A stretch of DNA of 51,405 nucleotides from Avimicrobium caecorum. GTDB lineage: Bacteria; Bacillota; Clostridia; Oscillospirales; Ruminococcaceae. The position numbers and the translations under genes were made by a program. Below are positions 22,151 through 31,697 of the stretch, piece by piece (position 1 is the stretch's first letter; every line of letters begins with the position of its first letter). The stretch lies in assembly GCA_904394705.1 (NCBI GenBank), contig CAJFNJ010000017.1:1-51405 (forward strand), in the 5' to 3' direction. Below the pieces are notes generated by a model that worked only from the letters and a program-made list of their open reading frames with translations, made no database searches and was not told the DNA's origin.

Positions 22151-22879
22151 ATGAAACGATGGATTCTTCTGCTCTGCTGTATCCTGCTGGCCTTTTCCGT
22201 GACCGGCTGTACCGGGGAGAATTCCTCTTCGGGCAGCAGTTCGGAGCCGTCCTCTTCCCAGATCCAGCTGCAGGAGGACCCGGAGGACCCAGAGACTGCC
22301 GCCGCTCTGGAACTGGTGGCAGAGGCAGACTGTGAAGTGCCCGATTTCCTCACAGAAGAACAGCAGACCCTCTACCGGAAGGCCTATACAGCTTATAAGC
22401 AGTTTGCGCTGTATACCGATGGGTTCGGCAGTACCGAATGGAGCCCGGTGACGGTGGAGGAATATGACAATAGCTTCTGTGTGGGCAATGGCTCCATCAC
22501 CACCTGGAAGGACTATGAAACCGCCATGCTGGGCTTGTTCACACCCGATTATCTGGAGGAGCTCAACCTCACCGTCACCGAGTTGGAGGACGGCACCACC
22601 CTGCGCTATGCCTGTTTTGCCGACTACCAGGGGCAGCTGGCCTTTTCGGACGGCGCCCGGGGCAGCAATATCACCTATCTGGGGCCGGATACCTTTGAGC
22701 TGATCTCCCAGACTGAGGACGAGATCCGGTTCTATGTCATCGGCACCTATCAGGACTATGTGGAAAACGAAGCTGGGGAACTGGTGCAGGAAGGGGAGAT
22801 CACCCAGCGGAAGTATGAGATCGTGCTGACCCATACAGAAAATGGCTGGCGGTTCAGCCAGTTTGCCCTGACCATTTAA
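22151..22879 (+). CDS. Lipoprotein of unknown function
   Basis: 242 residues. The signal peptide ends in lipobox VTGC (Cys20), followed by a Ser-rich linker (about 22-38). The mature part is acidic. The blocks TLYRKAYTAYKQFALY, TTWKDYETAMLGLFTPDYLEEL and the last line KYEIVLTHTENGWRFSQF resemble clostridial lipoproteins with an NTF2-like or IseA-like fold, so I cannot name a function. Start ATG 22151 has GAGGTG 7 nt upstream; an in-frame GTG at 22142 overlaps that site. No clear terminator is seen after it, so some transcripts may run into the ECF gene leader. Confidence 0.75.
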   Translation: MKRWILLLCCILLAFSVTGCTGENSSSGSSSEPSSSQIQLQEDPEDPETAAALELVAEADCEVPDFLTEEQQTLYRKAYTAYKQFALYTDGFGSTEWSPVTVEEYDNSFCVGNGSITTWKDYETAMLGLFTPDYLEELNLTVTELEDGTTLRYACFADYQGQLAFSDGARGSNITYLGPDTFELISQTEDEIRFYVIGTYQDYVENEAGELVQEGEITQRKYEIVLTHTENGWRFSQFALTI

Positions 22880-22912
22880 GCAGGGCGGCAGGGGAGAAGT
22901 GTAAAATTCCGG

Positions 22913-22918
22913 TATAAT
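22913..22918 (+). promoter_or_regulatory. Possible -10 for the ECF S-component transcript
   Basis: A perfect TATAAT lies 34 nt after the previous stop. The -35 is not clear. A leader of about 200 nt would result. Confidence 0.35.
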
Positions 22919-22964
22919 TTCCATGGAACCGCTTGCGGAATTTCGTCATTTGGTATAAGATTAG

Positions 22965-23062
22965 GGCTGTGAATCTGTGCAGCAGGCTGAATGATCTGTT
23001 GGAGCGGGATCTGTCCGGGGACAGACCTGCATCCGAAAAACCATCACACAGCCGGTCTGTCC
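22965..23062 (+). promoter_or_regulatory. Structured leader of the ECF S-component gene, riboswitch-like
   Basis: GGCTGTG (22965-22971) pairs with CACAGCC (23047-23053) and closes a structure with a tetraloop hairpin CTGTC-CGGG-GACAG (23011-23024) and a possible GCAGG/CCTGC helix (22982-22986 and 23026-23030). Immediately after it GGTCTGTCC (23054-23062) can pair with GGACAGACC (23019-23027) and break the hairpin. I do not recognise a known riboswitch class. Confidence 0.45.
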
Positions 23063-23133
23063 GGAGGAGCCAAACTATTTTGATTACGCTGTATCCGTAT
23101 CAAGGCGGAACGGCAGTAAGGAGATCCTGACAA

Positions 23134-23757
23134 ATGAATCTGAATCAGAAAACGGTCCGTCTGAGCCGGCTTGCGCTGTTTTCGGCGCTGATTTTGCTGC
23201 TCAACTACACCCCGCTGGGCTATATCCGTGTCTTTGCACTGGAGATCACCCTCATCATCATTCCGGTGACCCTGGGTGCCATGCTCCTGGGCCCGGCAGA
23301 CGGCGCCATCCTCGGCGGCGTCTTTGGCCTGACCAGCTTTGCCACCTGCTTTGGTTCCAGCCAGTTCGGTGTCACTCTGCTGGCGATTAACCCCATCGGC
23401 ACCTTCATCACCTGCGTGGTGGCCCGGGTGCTGGCTGGCGGTCTCACCGGCCTGGTGTTTGAGCGCCTGCACCGCTCGGAAAAGCTCCGCCCCATCTCCT
23501 ATGCAGTGGGCGGTCTGCTTGGCCCGGTGTTCAATACCCTGTTCTTCATGAGCTGCATCGTGCTGTTCTTCTGGAACACCGAGTTTATCCAGGGCATGGC
23601 TGCCACCATGGGCGCCGCCAATCCCCTGACCTTCGTGGTGCTGTTCGTGGGCATCAATGCAGTCTTTGAAACAGTGGTCAGCTTCCTGGTGTCCACCGCC
23701 CTCTGCCGGGTGCTCTATCCGATGGTACACCGCGGCACTGCTGCCATCGCAGCCTGA
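23134..23757 (+). CDS. ECF transporter substrate-binding (S) component
   Basis: 207 residues, about six membrane helices and no ATPase motif, typical of an S-component of an energy-coupling-factor vitamin importer. It would share the EcfAAT module encoded elsewhere. Recognisable lines are ALFSALILLLNYTPLGYI, then TLIIIPVTLGAMLLGPADGAILGGVFG, and the C-terminal VGINAVFETVVSFLVSTALCRVL. The ALEITLIIIPVTLGAMLLGP block is of the PF12822 type often annotated as pantothenate- or HMP-related; the vitamin cannot be fixed from sequence. A TAAGGAG lies before the ATG. The long structured leader suggests control by its substrate. Confidence 0.85.
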   Translation: MNLNQKTVRLSRLALFSALILLLNYTPLGYIRVFALEITLIIIPVTLGAMLLGPADGAILGGVFGLTSFATCFGSSQFGVTLLAINPIGTFITCVVARVLAGGLTGLVFERLHRSEKLRPISYAVGGLLGPVFNTLFFMSCIVLFFWNTEFIQGMAATMGAANPLTFVVLFVGINAVFETVVSFLVSTALCRVLYPMVHRGTAAIAA

Positions 23758-23779
23758 CCTTCCCTCTGATCTTTCCCCG

Positions 23780-23816
23780 GAGCCTCTGTCCCATCTATGG
23801 GACGGAGGCTTTTTTC
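23780..23816 (+). terminator. Intrinsic terminator after the ECF gene
   Basis: AGCCTCTGTCCC and GGGACGGAGGCT enclose ATCTAT and are followed by TTTTTT. Confidence 0.9.
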
Positions 23817-23888
23817 TTTGTTTCTATCCGGGAGGGATTGTGTTAAAATGAAGGCAGATCATCTTTTTACGCAGTCAGGAGGGACACC

Positions 23889-26800
23889 ATGCTGCAGCTC
23901 ATTTTAGGCCGGGCCGGAAGCGGTAAGACCACCGAACTCTACCGGCGGATCGGACAGGTGGCAGAAGCCGGCGGACAGGCCATTCTGCTGGTGCCGGAAC
24001 AGTTCTCCTTTGAAAACGAACGGGAACTCTATCTCCGTCTGGGACCGGAGCTCTCCTCCCGGGTGGAGGTGCTGGGCTTCGGACGCCTGTGTGACAATGT
24101 GTTCCGGTATTACGGCGGTCTGGCGGGACGGGCGCTGGACGATACAGCCCGGCGCATCCTCATGGGGGTGACCCTCCAGGAGATGGGCAGCGGTCTGGAG
24201 GTCTATGCGGCCCAGGCGGACAAGCCCGGCTTCATCGAGGACATGATCGGTGAGATCGGCGAACTCAAGGCGGCAGGCGTCACACCTGACCGTCTGTTCG
24301 GCCTTGCCCTGCCCGGAAATCCCTCCCTGACTGAGAAGATCGGCGACATTGCTTCGATCTATGCCGCCTATCAGGCGCTCATCGACCGCAGTTATCTGGA
24401 CGGCGAGGACGACCTGATCCGGGCGGTGCAGATGCTCAGTCCCCGGGAATTTTTCGGCGGGGTGAGCGTATTCATCGATTCCTTTACCGCCTTTATGGAG
24501 GCGGAATATCAGATGCTCGGAGCCATGCTGGCGGGGGCATCGGATGTGACCGCCGCCTTTACCTGTGACGGGCTGGACGATCCCGACCAGGGGCTGGGCG
24601 TCTTTTCCGCCTCCAAGGAGAGCGCTGCCCGGCTGGTGCAGATGGCCGGGGACAGCGCTGTGCCGGTGGCAGAGCCCATCCTCATGGGAGAGCCGCTGCG
24701 GTTCCAGAGCGAGGGACTCCGGCGGGTGGAGCAGTACTTCCTGCGTCCCACTGCCGGGGGTGAGCCGTCCGGGGAGGGGGTTACCCTGGTCAGGGCCGCC
24801 GATCCCTATGAGGAGATTGCGGCGGTGGCGGCTTCCATCTGTGAGGATGTGCGCCGGCGGGGACTGCGCTACAAGGAGATCGCGGTGATCTGCCGGGATC
24901 TTGCGCCCTATCGCATCGCGCTGGAGCGCACCTTCGGAAAGTATGGCATTCCCTTCTTTGCCGACCTGCCCCAAGGGGCGGCGGATACCCCGGCGGTATC
25001 GGCAGTGCGGGCGGCGCTGGACTGTGCCGCCGAGGGATTTACTGCGGGGAATATCCTGCGGTTTGCCAAGGCGGCAGCCGTGGGTATCGACCCCGAAGCC
25101 GCCGCCGAGCTGGAAAACTACTGCTATGTGTGGAATGTGGGCCGCCGGGACTGGCAGAAGCCCTTTGAGAACCATCCGGGGGGATTCCAGGCGGAGTTTT
25201 CGCCCGAGGATACCGCCCGTCTGGAGCGCATCAATGGGGTGCGCAGCCGGGTGATCCTGCCGCTGGAACGGTTCCGCCGGGAGCTGCGGGAAGCAGACGG
25301 CCCGGGATTTTCCACAGCGGTCTATCATCTGCTGGAGAGCATCGGGGCAGCGGACCATATCGAGGCCCTCTGCCGTGCCGCCGAACCGGAGGAGGAACGG
25401 CTGCGGCAGCTGGAAGAACAGGATCGGGTCTGGGAGGAGCTGATGAACCTGCTGGACACCCTGGCGGCGGCAATCGGACCCCGGCGGCTGCCGCTGCGGG
25501 TGCTGGCAAGCCTCTTTGACAGCGGTGCCGCTGCCATCCGCATCGGGGAGATCCCCCAGACGCTGGATCAGGTCATTGTCGGCACAGCCGACCGCATCCG
25601 TCCCACTGGCATCCGCAGCGCCTATGTCATCGGCGCGTCCGCCGGGGTATTTCCGGCAGCCTGCGGTAGTGTGGGACTCTTTGGGGAAAACGAGCGTGCC
25701 CAGCTCATCTCGGCGGGACTGCAGCTCTCCCAGACCGCCCGGGTACAGGCCGTGCGGGAAAAATTCTACGCCTACTTTGCGGTGACAGTGCCGTCAGAAC
25801 GGCTGTGGATCAGCTGGCCTGCCGCCGGTCTGGACGGCAGCAGCAATACGCCGTCGGTGATCGTCACCGAGGCACAGACGCTCACCGGAGCTGCCCCCCG
25901 CACGCCGGAACAGCTCGGTCTTTCCGGGGCGGTGAACCGGTCGGTTGCCATGGAGCAGCTGGCGGCGGGTTCCGGGTCTCCGGAGTACCGCAGCGCTCTG
26001 CGGGCGGCGCTGGACAGCGGCTTTTCGCTGGAGGAACACGCCGATGCCGCATACAGCTACCGGGCGGCGCTTTCGGATCTGGGACTGGCCCGGCGGCTGT
26101 TCGGCGGGGATATGACCCTCTCCGCCACCAGGCTGGAGAAGTTCTATGGCTGTCCCTATGCCTATTTCTGCCGGTACGGCCTGGGGCTCACCCCCCGGAG
26201 CCGGGCGGAGCTCAGCCCGCTGGAGCTGGGCAATGTGATCCACCTGGCGCTGGAGGAACTGCTCCGGCGCTATACCCCGGAACAGCTCCGGGATCTGGAG
26301 GACAGCGCCCTGCGCCGGGAGATCCGCTCCATTGCCGACGGCTCCCTTTCCGCCCGCACCCAGGACCGGGACGCCCTGCCCAAGCGGTTCTTCTACCTCT
26401 ACGGGCGCATGGTGGATCAGATTTTCCGGCTGGTGCGGATGCTGGCCCAGGAGCTCTGCCAGAGCGAGTTCCGGCCCCTGCGGTTCGAGTACCCCATCGG
26501 GGAACAGGAGGGCACCCGTCCGCTGCGCCTTGGCACTGCCTCGGGCGATGAGGTCCGGGTGGAGGGCAAGGTGGACCGGGTGGACTGCTATCACGGCAGC
26601 GACCGCGACTATATCCGGGTTATTGACTACAAGACCGGCGGCAAGAAATTTGACCTTTCGGAAGTGGTGCAGGGGCTCAATATGCAGATGCTGCTCTATC
26701 TGTTCACTCTGGGGGAAAACGGTGTGGCCGATCTTCCCAGCCCGGGGGAAGCAGGTGTTTTGTATATGCCGGGCAGCGGGCATTTCACCCGGGACCGCCG

Positions 26801-27221
26801 GGACGCCAGCGCCGAGAGCATTGCCGAGGATCAGCGCAAGAGCTACTGCATGAGCGGCATGGTGCTGGACAATCCCGAGGTCATTGAGGCCATGGAACTG
26901 GGCACCGCCGGGCGGTATATCCCGGTGAGCCTCAAAAAGGACGGCAGCTATACAGCGGCGAGCTCGGTGATCACCGAGGAACAGCTCGGACTGCTGCGCC
27001 GGCAGATCGCCGGCAATGTGGTGCGGATGGCGGAGCTGCTGCATGAGGGAAAAATCGGGGCAGTGCCGGCGAACCGGAACGGACGCCTGCCCTGTGAATA
27101 CTGCGACTACCGGTCTGTGTGCGGACGGGAAGCGGAATGGCCTGACCGCCCGGTGGTCAAGCTGGAAAAAGCGGAGATTTATGAGCAACTGGAAGGAGGA
27201 CAGCTGGCATGGCAGATGTGA
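23889..27221 (+). CDS. addB: ATP-dependent helicase/nuclease subunit B
   Basis: 1110 residues. With AddA it resects double-strand breaks and recognises Chi, doing in Firmicutes what RecBCD does in E. coli. The start LILGRAGSGKTTELYRRI carries a Walker A motif (7-14). The C-terminal RecB-type nuclease domain has VIDYKTGGKKFDLSEVVQGLNMQML (about 914-938). Its [4Fe-4S] cluster ligands are Cys in YGCPYAYFCRYGL (near 756) and CEYCDYRSVC (near 1067-1076). AddB proteins are poorly conserved between genera, but all landmarks are present. GGAGG precedes the ATG. The stop overlaps addA by 13 nt. Confidence 0.95.
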   Translation: MLQLILGRAGSGKTTELYRRIGQVAEAGGQAILLVPEQFSFENERELYLRLGPELSSRVEVLGFGRLCDNVFRYYGGLAGRALDDTARRILMGVTLQEMGSGLEVYAAQADKPGFIEDMIGEIGELKAAGVTPDRLFGLALPGNPSLTEKIGDIASIYAAYQALIDRSYLDGEDDLIRAVQMLSPREFFGGVSVFIDSFTAFMEAEYQMLGAMLAGASDVTAAFTCDGLDDPDQGLGVFSASKESAARLVQMAGDSAVPVAEPILMGEPLRFQSEGLRRVEQYFLRPTAGGEPSGEGVTLVRAADPYEEIAAVAASICEDVRRRGLRYKEIAVICRDLAPYRIALERTFGKYGIPFFADLPQGAADTPAVSAVRAALDCAAEGFTAGNILRFAKAAAVGIDPEAAAELENYCYVWNVGRRDWQKPFENHPGGFQAEFSPEDTARLERINGVRSRVILPLERFRRELREADGPGFSTAVYHLLESIGAADHIEALCRAAEPEEERLRQLEEQDRVWEELMNLLDTLAAAIGPRRLPLRVLASLFDSGAAAIRIGEIPQTLDQVIVGTADRIRPTGIRSAYVIGASAGVFPAACGSVGLFGENERAQLISAGLQLSQTARVQAVREKFYAYFAVTVPSERLWISWPAAGLDGSSNTPSVIVTEAQTLTGAAPRTPEQLGLSGAVNRSVAMEQLAAGSGSPEYRSALRAALDSGFSLEEHADAAYSYRAALSDLGLARRLFGGDMTLSATRLEKFYGCPYAYFCRYGLGLTPRSRAELSPLELGNVIHLALEELLRRYTPEQLRDLEDSALRREIRSIADGSLSARTQDRDALPKRFFYLYGRMVDQIFRLVRMLAQELCQSEFRPLRFEYPIGEQEGTRPLRLGTASGDEVRVEGKVDRVDCYHGSDRDYIRVIDYKTGGKKFDLSEVVQGLNMQMLLYLFTLGENGVADLPSPGEAGVLYMPGSGHFTRDRRDASAESIAEDQRKSYCMSGMVLDNPEVIEAMELGTAGRYIPVSLKKDGSYTAASSVITEEQLGLLRRQIAGNVVRMAELLHEGKIGAVPANRNGRLPCEYCDYRSVCGREAEWPDRPVVKLEKAEIYEQLEGGQLAWQM

Positions 27222-30200
27222 TCTGGACCCAAGAACAGCTGGCAGCGATCACAGCCCGGAACCCGGGCATTCTGGTGTCGGCGGGAGCGGGCAGCGGCAA
27301 GACAGCGGTGCTCACCGAGCGGGTGGTGCAGCGCATCTTTGACCCGGTGGACCCGGTGGACGCCGACCGGATGCTCATCGTCACCTTTACCCGGGCAGCC
27401 GCGGAGGAGATGCGGGAGCGCATCGCGGTCAAACTCCGGGCCGTGCAGCGGGAACACCCCGAGGACAGTTCGGTGGCCCGGCAGCTCATTCTGCTGGAAA
27501 AGGCAGACATCAGCACGGTGCACGCCTTCTGCCAGCGCATCGTGAAGGAGAACTTCCAGCTGCTGGATATTCAGAGCGGCTTCCGCATTGCCGATGAAAA
27601 GGAGCTGGAAGTCTGGCGCACCGAAGCCGCCGGAGAGATCCTCGAGGAGGAATATGCCGCCGGGGAGGAGAGTTTTCTCTCGCTGGTGGAGCTGCTCTCG
27701 GAGGAGCGCAGCGACCGCCGGGTGACCGATACCCTGCTGCGGCTCTACGATTTTGTGCGGGCGCATCCGTTCTATGAGGCCTGGCTGGAACAGGCACTGG
27801 AGCGCTATCGCGGCGAAGCCCCCATCGGTGAAACTGACTGGGGAAAGCTGCTCATTGCCGATGCTCTTTCGGGGGCCAGACAGGCGCTGGAAGCCATGGA
27901 GGAAGCCCGGGACCTGCTGGACGGTGATGAGAAGATCCAGAAGGCCTATGGCAGTTATGTAGCAACCCTGTATGCGGCGGCAAAGGGGATTCTGGACTGC
28001 CTCACCGCCGGGGACTGGGACGGCGCCTATCAGGCGGCACAGCACATTGACGGACGGTTTTCGGCTCTGCGGGGCTATGAGGACGAGTGGAAAAAGGCCC
28101 GGGTGACTGCTCTGCGGGATCAGGCCAAGGAGCTGCTGGAAGACCTGCGGGACGAGGTATTCCTCTGCACCGAGGAACAGTTCCAGTCCGACCGCCGGGC
28201 ACTGCTGCCCATGGTGGAAAAACTCTTTGCCATGACGGCGGAACTGGACCGCCGGTATGCCGAGCGCAAGCGGGCCCAGAATGCCCTGGACTTCTCTGAC
28301 CTGGAGCATCTGGCGATCCGGCTGCTCATCGAACGCAGCCCGGAGGGGGAGGAGCATTCCACCCGGCTGGCAGAGGAGCTCTCCCGGCAGTTCCGGCAGG
28401 TGTTCGTGGACGAGTACCAGGATACCAACGCCGTACAGGACCGCATCTTCCGGGCGGTGTCGGACAACGGACGCAACCTCTTTATGGTGGGCGATGTCAA
28501 GCAGAGCATCTACCGGTTCCGGCAGGCCGACCCGGCGATCTTCTTGGAAAAGAAGGAACAGTTTGCCCCCTGGCCTGTGGAGGCGGACCAGCCGGCGGCA
28601 ATTTCGCTCAATAAGAACTTCCGCAGCCGGCAGGAGGTCACCGAGGGGATCAACTTCCTCTTTGAGCAGACCATGAGCCGGACAGTGGGGGAGATGGACT
28701 ACCGGGACGGCGAACAGCTCCAGGCGGGGGCAGTCTATCCTCCGGCGGAGGGCTGCGGGTGCGAGGTGCATCTGGTGCAGAAGCAGAAGGGCGAGGATTC
28801 CGCCCGGGAACAGGAGGCCGAATACATTGCCGGCCTCATTGAAGAGATGTTCCATAGCGGGTACCAGGTATCGGATCACGGGGTGATGCGCCCGGTGCGT
28901 CCGGCGGATATCTGTATCCTGCTGCGGTCGGTGAAGGATAAGGCCGGGGTCTATCTCCAGGCGCTGGAAAAGCGGGGCATCAGCGGCATCGGGGAAAACG
29001 GCGGCGGCTATCTGTACAGCCGGGAGATCTCGGCGGTGCTGTCGCTGCTCCGGGCGGTGGACAACCCCCTGCTGGACATCGACCTGGCTGCTGCCATGCT
29101 CTCACCGCTGGCGGCCTTCACCCCCGATGAACTGGCGGAGATCCGGCTGAAGGGCCGGGACCGCTCGCTCTATGCCTGTCTGGTGCTGCATGCCCAGGAG
29201 AACGCAAAATCCGCGGACTTCCTCCGGCTGGTGCAGCACCTCCGGGTGAGGTCGGCGGGAATCCCCGTGAGCCGGCTCATCACCGAGCTCTATGACCTCA
29301 CCGGCTTTGAGGCGGTGGCCCGGGCCATGGAAAACGGGCGTCAGCGTCTGCAGAATCTGCGGCTGCTTCCGGAGTATGCCGCTGGCTATGAGGAGCGGGG
29401 CTATTCGGGGCTGTCCGCTTTCCTGCGGCTCATCGACCGTCTGGTGGAATCCGGGGCGGATCTGGACAAGGGCACCGTGGTGTCCGCCGGGGAGAATACC
29501 GTCACCGTCATGAGCATCCACAAGTCCAAGGGACTGGAATTCCCGGTGGTGATCCTGGCGGACTGCGGCAAGACCTTCAACCGGCAGGATCTCTCAGCTC
29601 CGGCGCTGCTCCATGGTAAGCTGGGCTTTGCCTGCCGGCTCCGGGATCAGCAGCGCCGGCTGGAATATGACACCCTGCCCCTGGCTGCCCTGCGCCGGAA
29701 GCTGGGTGCTGAGCTGTGCAGCGAGGAACTGCGGATGCTCTATGTGGCGCTCACCCGGGCACGGGAGCGGCTGATCCTAGTGGGGACCGTTTCCACCACC
29801 CAGGACAAATTCTGTGCCAAGGAGGTCACTGACCTCGAGGACGGACGGCTGCCGGCTGCGGCAGTGCGGGGCGGCAGCACCTATCTGGACTGGATCGTCA
29901 TGGCGCTGCTTCACCACCCGGACGGTACCGCTCTCCGGGAGCTGGCGGACTGCGAAGAGGAATTCCCGGCCTCCTGTCCGGGACACTTCCGGATCTTCAC
30001 CGGGCTGGAGGCGGAATGCCGGACGGCAGAGGCTGCCCCGGAGGAGGAACTGCCCCCGCCTGACCCGGCGCTCACCGAGGAGCTCCGGCAGGAGATGGAC
30101 TGGCAGTATCCCTGGCAGGACGCCACCGAGCTCTCCTCCAAGTTTGCCATCTCCCATCTGGCAGAGGAGGTGGGCGAGGTGGAGAAGCCCCGGTTCGCCG

Positions 30201-30745
30201 CACGCCCGGCTTACCTTTATAAACAGGGGCTCACTCCGGCGGAAAAGGGCAGCGCTATGCACACCTATATGCAGTTCTGCAGCTATCCGGCGGCGGCACG
30301 GGACGCCGATGCCGAGCTGGAGCGTCTGATGGCGGACCGATTCCTCACCGAGGAACAGGGCGCTGCCATCGAAACCGACCGCATCCGCACCTTCTTTGAG
30401 TCGCCGCTCTACCGGCGCATTGCCGGGGCCCGGCAGGTGTGGCGGGAGTACCGCTTCCTGGCGGTGATCGGCGAGGAGGAGCTCGCCGGTCTGGCCGATG
30501 CCGGGCTGGGGGAGAACCGCACCACCGTCCAGGGCGTAGCCGACTGCATCTTTGAAGAGGAGGACGGCATCGTCATCGTGGACTACAAGACCGACCGGGT
30601 CTTTTCCGAGGAGGCGCTCCGGGAGCGTTACCGGGTGCAGCTGGGGCTCTATGGACGGCTCATCGGGCGGGCACTGGGTCGCCCGGTGAAGGAATGCCTG
30701 CTCTACTCCTTTGCCCTGGGCCGGACCATCGAAGTGCCGTTTTAA
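27209..30745 (+). CDS. addA: ATP-dependent helicase/nuclease subunit A
   Basis: 1178 residues. It is the UvrD-like 3'-5' helicase and nuclease partner of AddB. Walker A is SAGAGSGKTAVLTERV (24-39). The DEYQDTN motif (VFVDEYQDTNAVQ) is near 398-410, and VMSIHKSKGLEFPVVILADCGK near 768-789 is helicase motif IV/V. The C-terminal nuclease motif is VIVDYKTDRVFSEEALRERY, near 1121-1140. Length is normal. Translation is coupled to addB by the 13-nt overlap; AAGGAGG lies inside the end of addB. A weak hairpin after the stop (AACCCTGAC/GTGAGGGTT near 30780) may end transcription. Confidence 0.97.
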   Translation: MADVIWTQEQLAAITARNPGILVSAGAGSGKTAVLTERVVQRIFDPVDPVDADRMLIVTFTRAAAEEMRERIAVKLRAVQREHPEDSSVARQLILLEKADISTVHAFCQRIVKENFQLLDIQSGFRIADEKELEVWRTEAAGEILEEEYAAGEESFLSLVELLSEERSDRRVTDTLLRLYDFVRAHPFYEAWLEQALERYRGEAPIGETDWGKLLIADALSGARQALEAMEEARDLLDGDEKIQKAYGSYVATLYAAAKGILDCLTAGDWDGAYQAAQHIDGRFSALRGYEDEWKKARVTALRDQAKELLEDLRDEVFLCTEEQFQSDRRALLPMVEKLFAMTAELDRRYAERKRAQNALDFSDLEHLAIRLLIERSPEGEEHSTRLAEELSRQFRQVFVDEYQDTNAVQDRIFRAVSDNGRNLFMVGDVKQSIYRFRQADPAIFLEKKEQFAPWPVEADQPAAISLNKNFRSRQEVTEGINFLFEQTMSRTVGEMDYRDGEQLQAGAVYPPAEGCGCEVHLVQKQKGEDSAREQEAEYIAGLIEEMFHSGYQVSDHGVMRPVRPADICILLRSVKDKAGVYLQALEKRGISGIGENGGGYLYSREISAVLSLLRAVDNPLLDIDLAAAMLSPLAAFTPDELAEIRLKGRDRSLYACLVLHAQENAKSADFLRLVQHLRVRSAGIPVSRLITELYDLTGFEAVARAMENGRQRLQNLRLLPEYAAGYEERGYSGLSAFLRLIDRLVESGADLDKGTVVSAGENTVTVMSIHKSKGLEFPVVILADCGKTFNRQDLSAPALLHGKLGFACRLRDQQRRLEYDTLPLAALRRKLGAELCSEELRMLYVALTRARERLILVGTVSTTQDKFCAKEVTDLEDGRLPAAAVRGGSTYLDWIVMALLHHPDGTALRELADCEEEFPASCPGHFRIFTGLEAECRTAEAAPEEELPPPDPALTEELRQEMDWQYPWQDATELSSKFAISHLAEEVGEVEKPRFAARPAYLYKQGLTPAEKGSAMHTYMQFCSYPAAARDADAELERLMADRFLTEEQGAAIETDRIRTFFESPLYRRIAGARQVWREYRFLAVIGEEELAGLADAGLGENRTTVQGVADCIFEEEDGIVIVDYKTDRVFSEEALRERYRVQLGLYGRLIGRALGRPVKECLLYSFALGRTIEVPF

Positions 30746-30915
30746 GAGCACAGGCCGGGACAGTATAACGGCTTGCCGGAACCCTGACCGCCAGTGAGGG
30801 TTTCATTGCGGCAATGATCGGGCGGGTTCTTCCCGCTTTTGGAAAAATGAGGGCCGAACATCGGGGAAAAGGGCTGTCAATCCGCAGATGCAACTGCTGG
30901 TTGACAGATAGTTGG

Positions 30916-30944
30916 TCGACAGCAACCGGGATTTCAGGTACAAT
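30916..30944 (+). promoter_or_regulatory. Promoter of the XRE regulator gene with repeated TTGACAG-like motifs
   Basis: TCGACA (30916-30921) and TACAAT (30939-30944) are 17 nt apart. TTGACAG (30901), TCGACAG (30916) and the inverted CTGTCAA (30874-30880) look like operator half-sites for autoregulation. Confidence 0.45.
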
Positions 30945-30978
30945 ATGGGTACAGCAGAAATACCGGGAGGTGTTCATC

Positions 30979-31614
30979 ATGGCTTTGGGCGAAAATATCA
31001 GGAAACGGCGGGAAGAACTCAGGCTGTCCCAGGGATATGTGGCGGAACAGCTGGGCGTCAGCAGACAGGCCGTATCCAAATGGGAAACGGGTCAGTCCGA
31101 GCCAACCGCAGGCAATCTGGTTCAGCTGGCGCAGGTGTTCGGGATCAGCCTGTCCGAACTGGTTGAGCCCCAGCGGGACAGCGGGCAACAATCGCCTTCC
31201 GGAGAGGAACGGGCCGGGAAAAAGCCCAACCTTATCCTGCGGGGCAATCTGGTCAGGATTGCGATCACCGCACAGGCGGCCTTTTTGTTCACCTGCACCT
31301 CGATGATCTACCAGTTCCAGCATGCTGATCTCCCTGAAAAGAACCTCTACCGTGGGGCGGTGATCTTCTCACTGGTGATGCTGACGCTCAGTTCCATCTG
31401 GATGGCAGCCAATCACCGCTATGAGGCGGACAAAAACCAGCGCCGGAAAAATACAAGGATCGAGCTTGTCTACTGCTGTATCCAGCTGCTGGTGGGTCTG
31501 CTGACGATCCGCTTTGGCATGGGCCTTGCGGGCGGGGTGATCATGATCACGGTCGGCAGTGTCTATCTCCTGTACATCAATCCCAGGTTCATGGCCCGCA
31601 GGCTGACGAAATGA
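30979..31614 (+). CDS. XRE-family regulator with a membrane domain
   Basis: 211 residues. Residues 3-60 are a Cro/CI helix-turn-helix (GENIRKRREELRLSQGYVAEQLGVSRQAVSKWE). After a polar linker there are about four membrane helices (IAITAQAAFLFTCTSMIY, AVIFSLVMLTLSSIWM, ELVYCCIQLLVGLLTI, GGVIMITVGSVYLLYI). Such membrane-bound XRE proteins are common in Clostridia; they may sense membrane stress, but their signals are mostly unknown. The start ATG 30979 has GGGAGGTG 8 nt upstream, and an upstream in-frame frame has no binding site. It is monocistronic. Confidence 0.82.
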   Translation: MALGENIRKRREELRLSQGYVAEQLGVSRQAVSKWETGQSEPTAGNLVQLAQVFGISLSELVEPQRDSGQQSPSGEERAGKKPNLILRGNLVRIAITAQAAFLFTCTSMIYQFQHADLPEKNLYRGAVIFSLVMLTLSSIWMAANHRYEADKNQRRKNTRIELVYCCIQLLVGLLTIRFGMGLAGGVIMITVGSVYLLYINPRFMARRLTK

Positions 31615-31662
31615 GAGAAAAAACGGTTCTTTCCCGGAACCGGGGAGAGATGAAAAAAGTGC

Positions 31663-31691
31663 TTGACATTCCGGTGGGGAGCTGGTATACT
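31663..31691 (+). promoter_or_regulatory. Promoter of infC-rpmI-rplT
   Basis: TTGACA (31663-31668) and TATACT (31686-31691) are 17 nt apart. A leader of about 180 nt follows. Confidence 0.88.
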
Positions 31692-31697
31692 GTTCTG

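Noticed and set aside
22965..23062. Naming the ECF leader as a TPP, THF or FMN riboswitch
   Set aside because: None of the conserved core sequences of these classes can be matched to the leader.
31624..31642. CGGTTC/GAACCG hairpin after the XRE regulator
   Set aside because: Only 6 bp and no T-run on the plus strand, so I do not call it a terminator.
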